The position numbers were made by a program, and so were the translations under genes. The notes beneath the pieces are model-generated. The model ran no database searches, was not told the origin of the DNA, and worked only from the letters and a program-made list of their open reading frames with translations. This document shows, in pieces, positions 61,997-64,000 of a stretch of 64,000 bases of DNA. The stretch is from Rhizobium giardinii bv. giardinii H152 (GTDB lineage Bacteria; Pseudomonadota; Alphaproteobacteria; Rhizobiales; Rhizobiaceae). Position 1 is the stretch's first letter, and the number at the start of each line of letters is the position of its first letter. The stretch lies in NCBI RefSeq assembly GCF_000379605.1, contig NZ_KB902691.1, forward strand, positions 345,499 to 409,498, written 5' to 3'.

Positions 61997-63652
61997 ATGG
62001 GCGAGAAATACACGGTTGGACAATATCTGGTCGACAGACTTTATGAGTTGGGTCTGCGGCACCTGTTTTCCATAGCGGGCGATTATTCGATCGAATGGGT
62101 GAACAGCTATGTCGAGAAAAGCGGTATTCAGGTCATAGAAGAGGTCAATGAACTGAACGCCGGCTATGCGGCTGACGGCTATGGGCGAGTGAAAGGGATT
62201 GCTGCTCTGTGCGTTACCTATTCCGCAGGGGCGCTTTGCACAACAAATGCGATCGCCGGATCTTACGTCGAGAAAGTGCCGGTTGTTCTGATCAACGGGG
62301 CACCAAGCATCAAGAAAACGCTGACATTCGAACAGACCGGCTACAGTTCGCATCACTTCATCAGCGGACGGGAAACGGATCGGCAGGTGTTCGAATACAT
62401 AACGGCCGCTGCAGTCCGCATCGATAGCCCTCATCTTGCGCCAATGCTCATAGACTATGCGCTGACGCAATGCATCACGGAAAGACGTCCGGTCTATATC
62501 GAGTTGCTGGAGGATATGGTCGACCTGGAATGCACGCGTCCGTCGAATGCATTGAGAGCGGCGGCCGTCATATCCGACGAAGACAGTCTAAATCAGTCGC
62601 TCGCGCAAATCAGCGAAAGACTGCAAAATGCTACTAAACCCCTGATCTGGATCGGTGTCGAGATCGACCGGTTCGGCCTTCACCAGCAGGCGGAGCGGCT
62701 CATCCAGGACCTCAAAATTCCCTACGTGACCGAGTTTTTGAGCAAGGCCATCCTGTCGGAAGACGATGCCCAATTCGCCGGGGTGTTTGACGGCAAATCA
62801 TCGTCACCCTATGTCCAGTCCCTGGTGAAAGACGCCGACTTCGTCTTGGCGCTGGGCGTCTGGTTGACGGACATCAATGATCTGGGCTGGCCCATCGATC
62901 TCGATAAAACCGCGTTCGCCTCCTGGGATACGTTGAAGTATGGCACGAGCTTCAACGCACAGGTTTCGCTGGCGGATCTCGTCAACGGCTTGATTGATAG
63001 AAGGTTGACATGCAAAGCCCAAACTCTTCCGGCGAAAACAGCCGCGCAAGCGCCTGTCATGAATCCGGCAGACGAACTGACATATCAGGGCTTCTACGAT
63101 TTCATTCAGCATCAGATCGACGGAAATACGATCGTTGGTGCCGACGCGAGCCTGAATTATTTCGGCAGCATGCTTCTTGACGTGAGTGCTCGCCGCGGTT
63201 TCATCGTTCAATCATCCTATTCGGCGATCGGTTATATTGGGCCTGCCGCGACAGGGGTTTCTCTGGCCAAGCAAGATAAGCAGAGGCTGATGGTCTTTTC
63301 GGGGGATGGCGGGTTTCAGATGACCGCTCAATGCCTTGCGACACAAACCCGTTTCAATCTCAACCCGATCATCTTCGTGATGGATAACGGGATCTACGGC
63401 GTGGAGCAATGGCTTGCCGATGCATCGGTTTTCCATGGCAACAAGCCGTTCTACAAGTCATGCATCCTGCATCGATGGAATTACAGCAAGTTGGCAGAGG
63501 TCTTCGGCTGCCGAGGCTGGAAGGTGCACACTTATGGTGAATTGGAGGAAGCCATCAATGGCGCCAAGGAAAACCTGAACAGCCCGTCCATCATCCAGGT
63601 TCTCGTGCCTCAGCGGTCGATCCCCGACAATGCGAACTGGAAAGAAAGCTAG
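61997..63652 (+). CDS. ThDP-dependent 2-oxoacid decarboxylase (PDC/IPDC-like)
   Basis: 551-aa ThDP enzyme related to pyruvate and indolepyruvate decarboxylases. Catalytic residues of the PDC family are visible: Asp29 in FSIAGDYSIEWV, Glu52 in EVNELNAGYAADGYGR, the His pair in GYSSHHFISGRETD (119-120), and the ThDP/Mg motif SGDGGFQMTAQCLATQTRFN with MDNGIYGVEQWL carrying the late Glu. It would decarboxylate a 2-oxoacid to an aldehyde. It is the last gene of the cluster, 38 bp after the MBL gene. Its substrate could be a sugar-derived oxoacid, but aromatic oxoacids are equally possible for this family. Confidence 0.88.
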   Translation: MGEKYTVGQYLVDRLYELGLRHLFSIAGDYSIEWVNSYVEKSGIQVIEEVNELNAGYAADGYGRVKGIAALCVTYSAGALCTTNAIAGSYVEKVPVVLINGAPSIKKTLTFEQTGYSSHHFISGRETDRQVFEYITAAAVRIDSPHLAPMLIDYALTQCITERRPVYIELLEDMVDLECTRPSNALRAAAVISDEDSLNQSLAQISERLQNATKPLIWIGVEIDRFGLHQQAERLIQDLKIPYVTEFLSKAILSEDDAQFAGVFDGKSSSPYVQSLVKDADFVLALGVWLTDINDLGWPIDLDKTAFASWDTLKYGTSFNAQVSLADLVNGLIDRRLTCKAQTLPAKTAAQAPVMNPADELTYQGFYDFIQHQIDGNTIVGADASLNYFGSMLLDVSARRGFIVQSSYSAIGYIGPAATGVSLAKQDKQRLMVFSGDGGFQMTAQCLATQTRFNLNPIIFVMDNGIYGVEQWLADASVFHGNKPFYKSCILHRWNYSKLAEVFGCRGWKVHTYGELEEAINGAKENLNSPSIIQVLVPQRSIPDNANWKES

Positions 63653-63761
63653 AACTATGTCCGATGTCGAAGAACGGATGGGACAGGCAGCCAGCGGTGG
63701 GGCTAGAAACAGAAAAACCCTTGTGCGTGGGGGCACGAGGGTCGGGTATTTTTGGGGATTT
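63653..63761. other. Spacer between decarboxylase gene and tRNA
   Basis: 109 bp holding one hairpin described separately; no gene is seen. Confidence 0.6.
63717..63742. terminator. Terminator between the decarboxylase gene and tRNA-fMet
   Basis: ACCCTTGTGC (63717-63726) pairs with GCACGAGGGT (63733-63742), one T/G mismatch. Read on the minus strand it ends in GGGTTTTTC, a good terminator for the tRNA transcript; on the plus strand a short T-run follows after 6 nt. Confidence 0.75.
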
Positions 63762-63838
<77 letters not shown>

Positions 63839-63847
63839 TTATCTCCG

Positions 63848-64000
63848 CATTCGGCTTTAGCCGAATGTCGGTATTACCAGCGCAATCCGTTAGGATTGTC
63901 GCGTCCGCATTCGGCTTTGCCGAATGTCCAGCGTTTTGCGTGAGCAAAATCGCCACTCTTACCAGCGTTTTGCGTGAGCAAAATCGCCACTATTACCAGC
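63848..64000. repeat. Array of small hairpins next to tRNA-fMet
   Basis: Five hairpins in a row: CATTCGGC/GCCGAATG twice (63848-63867, 63908-63926), CAATCC/GGATTG (63883-63898), and TTTTGC-GTGA-GCAAAA twice (63934-63949, 63968-63983) with a 34-bp period. The shared linker text TATTACCAGCG or TTACCAGCG separates some units. The array runs off the window edge, where another unit seems to begin. Function unknown; RNA processing signals or a tandem-repeat family are possible. Confidence 0.7.

Noticed and set aside
63848..64000. CRISPR array
   Set aside because: Units are themselves palindromic, unequal, and lack spacers of constant length; no cas genes.

Overview
The window looks like chromosomal DNA of a Rhizobium/Agrobacterium-type alphaproteobacterium. 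The evidence is the high GC content, many ABC transporters with 4-nt ATGA overlaps, a complete Tad/Flp pilus locus, a HutC-type regulator, a candidate rhizobial RirA-type iron box (TGA-N9-TCA), a rhizobial-type intergenic palindromic repeat near 55.1 kb, and a minus-strand initiator tRNA at the right edge. In Rhizobiales that tRNA usually closes an rrn operon, so ribosomal RNA genes probably lie just beyond position 64000. Layout: 1-2.5 kb holds a polar amino-acid ABC transporter (permease cut by the window edge, then its binding protein) divergent from a HutC-like GntR repressor. 2.5-7.8 kb holds a TetR repressor divergent from an RND multidrug efflux pair, with two palindromic operators. 8.1-13.9 kb holds a GNAT acetyltransferase, then a siderophore/heme-type FecCD ABC system with two tandem binding proteins, divergent from a SAM methyltransferase. 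14.5-29.2 kb is the Tad pilus locus: TadD-like lipoprotein, coiled-coil membrane protein, AAA ATPase, TadC, TadB, TadA, an embedded L,D-transpeptidase, CpaE/TadZ, three TadE/TadG-like proteins, a small lipoprotein, CpaC, CpaB, Flp pilin and a divergent prepilin peptidase. 29.4-34.4 kb is a polar amino-acid ABC operon with an SDR and a divergent LysR gene; both the binding protein and the LysR gene are frameshifted. 34.4-40.4 kb is an aminotransferase plus a 5-oxoprolinase-type PxpA/PxpC/PxpB set in one operon with a dedicated biotin carboxylase, a normal BCCP and a second BCCP-like protein that has lost the biotin-accepting lysine. 40.7-42.5 kb is an RraA/LigK-type aldolase divergent from a LysR regulator. 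42.6-52.5 kb is a polyol/ketose cluster: two SDR dehydrogenases, an RbsABC-type importer, a two-subunit transketolase, an FGGY kinase and a SorC regulator. 52.46-53.5 kb is a scar: an FGGY-kinase 5' fragment, another coding remnant and an AT-rich spacer. 53.5-63.7 kb is the most novel-looking block, with all genes on the plus strand: fungal-type GH15 glucoamylase, GMC sugar oxidoreductase with a predicted Fe-S Cys motif, ferritin-like (VioB-type) diiron protein, FAD-sorbitol-dehydrogenase-type small subunit, two IolE/epimerase-type TIM barrels, MBL-fold hydrolase and a pyruvate/indolepyruvate-decarboxylase-like ThDP enzyme. A tRNA-fMet and an array of small hairpins close the window. How the genes may work together: the pilus locus is a self-contained adhesion machine with its own peptidoglycan-remodelling enzyme. 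The biotin/Pxp operon looks like a urea-carboxylase-type enzyme broken into separate subunits, possibly acting on a lactam or amide amino-acid derivative. The polyol cluster fits import, oxidation to a ketose, phosphorylation and transketolase cleavage. The last block fits oxidation of glucose or a glucoside, with TIM-barrel, MBL and 2-oxoacid-decarboxylase steps afterwards; its substrate and product cannot be read from sequence. No CRISPR array, integrase, transposase or origin was seen.
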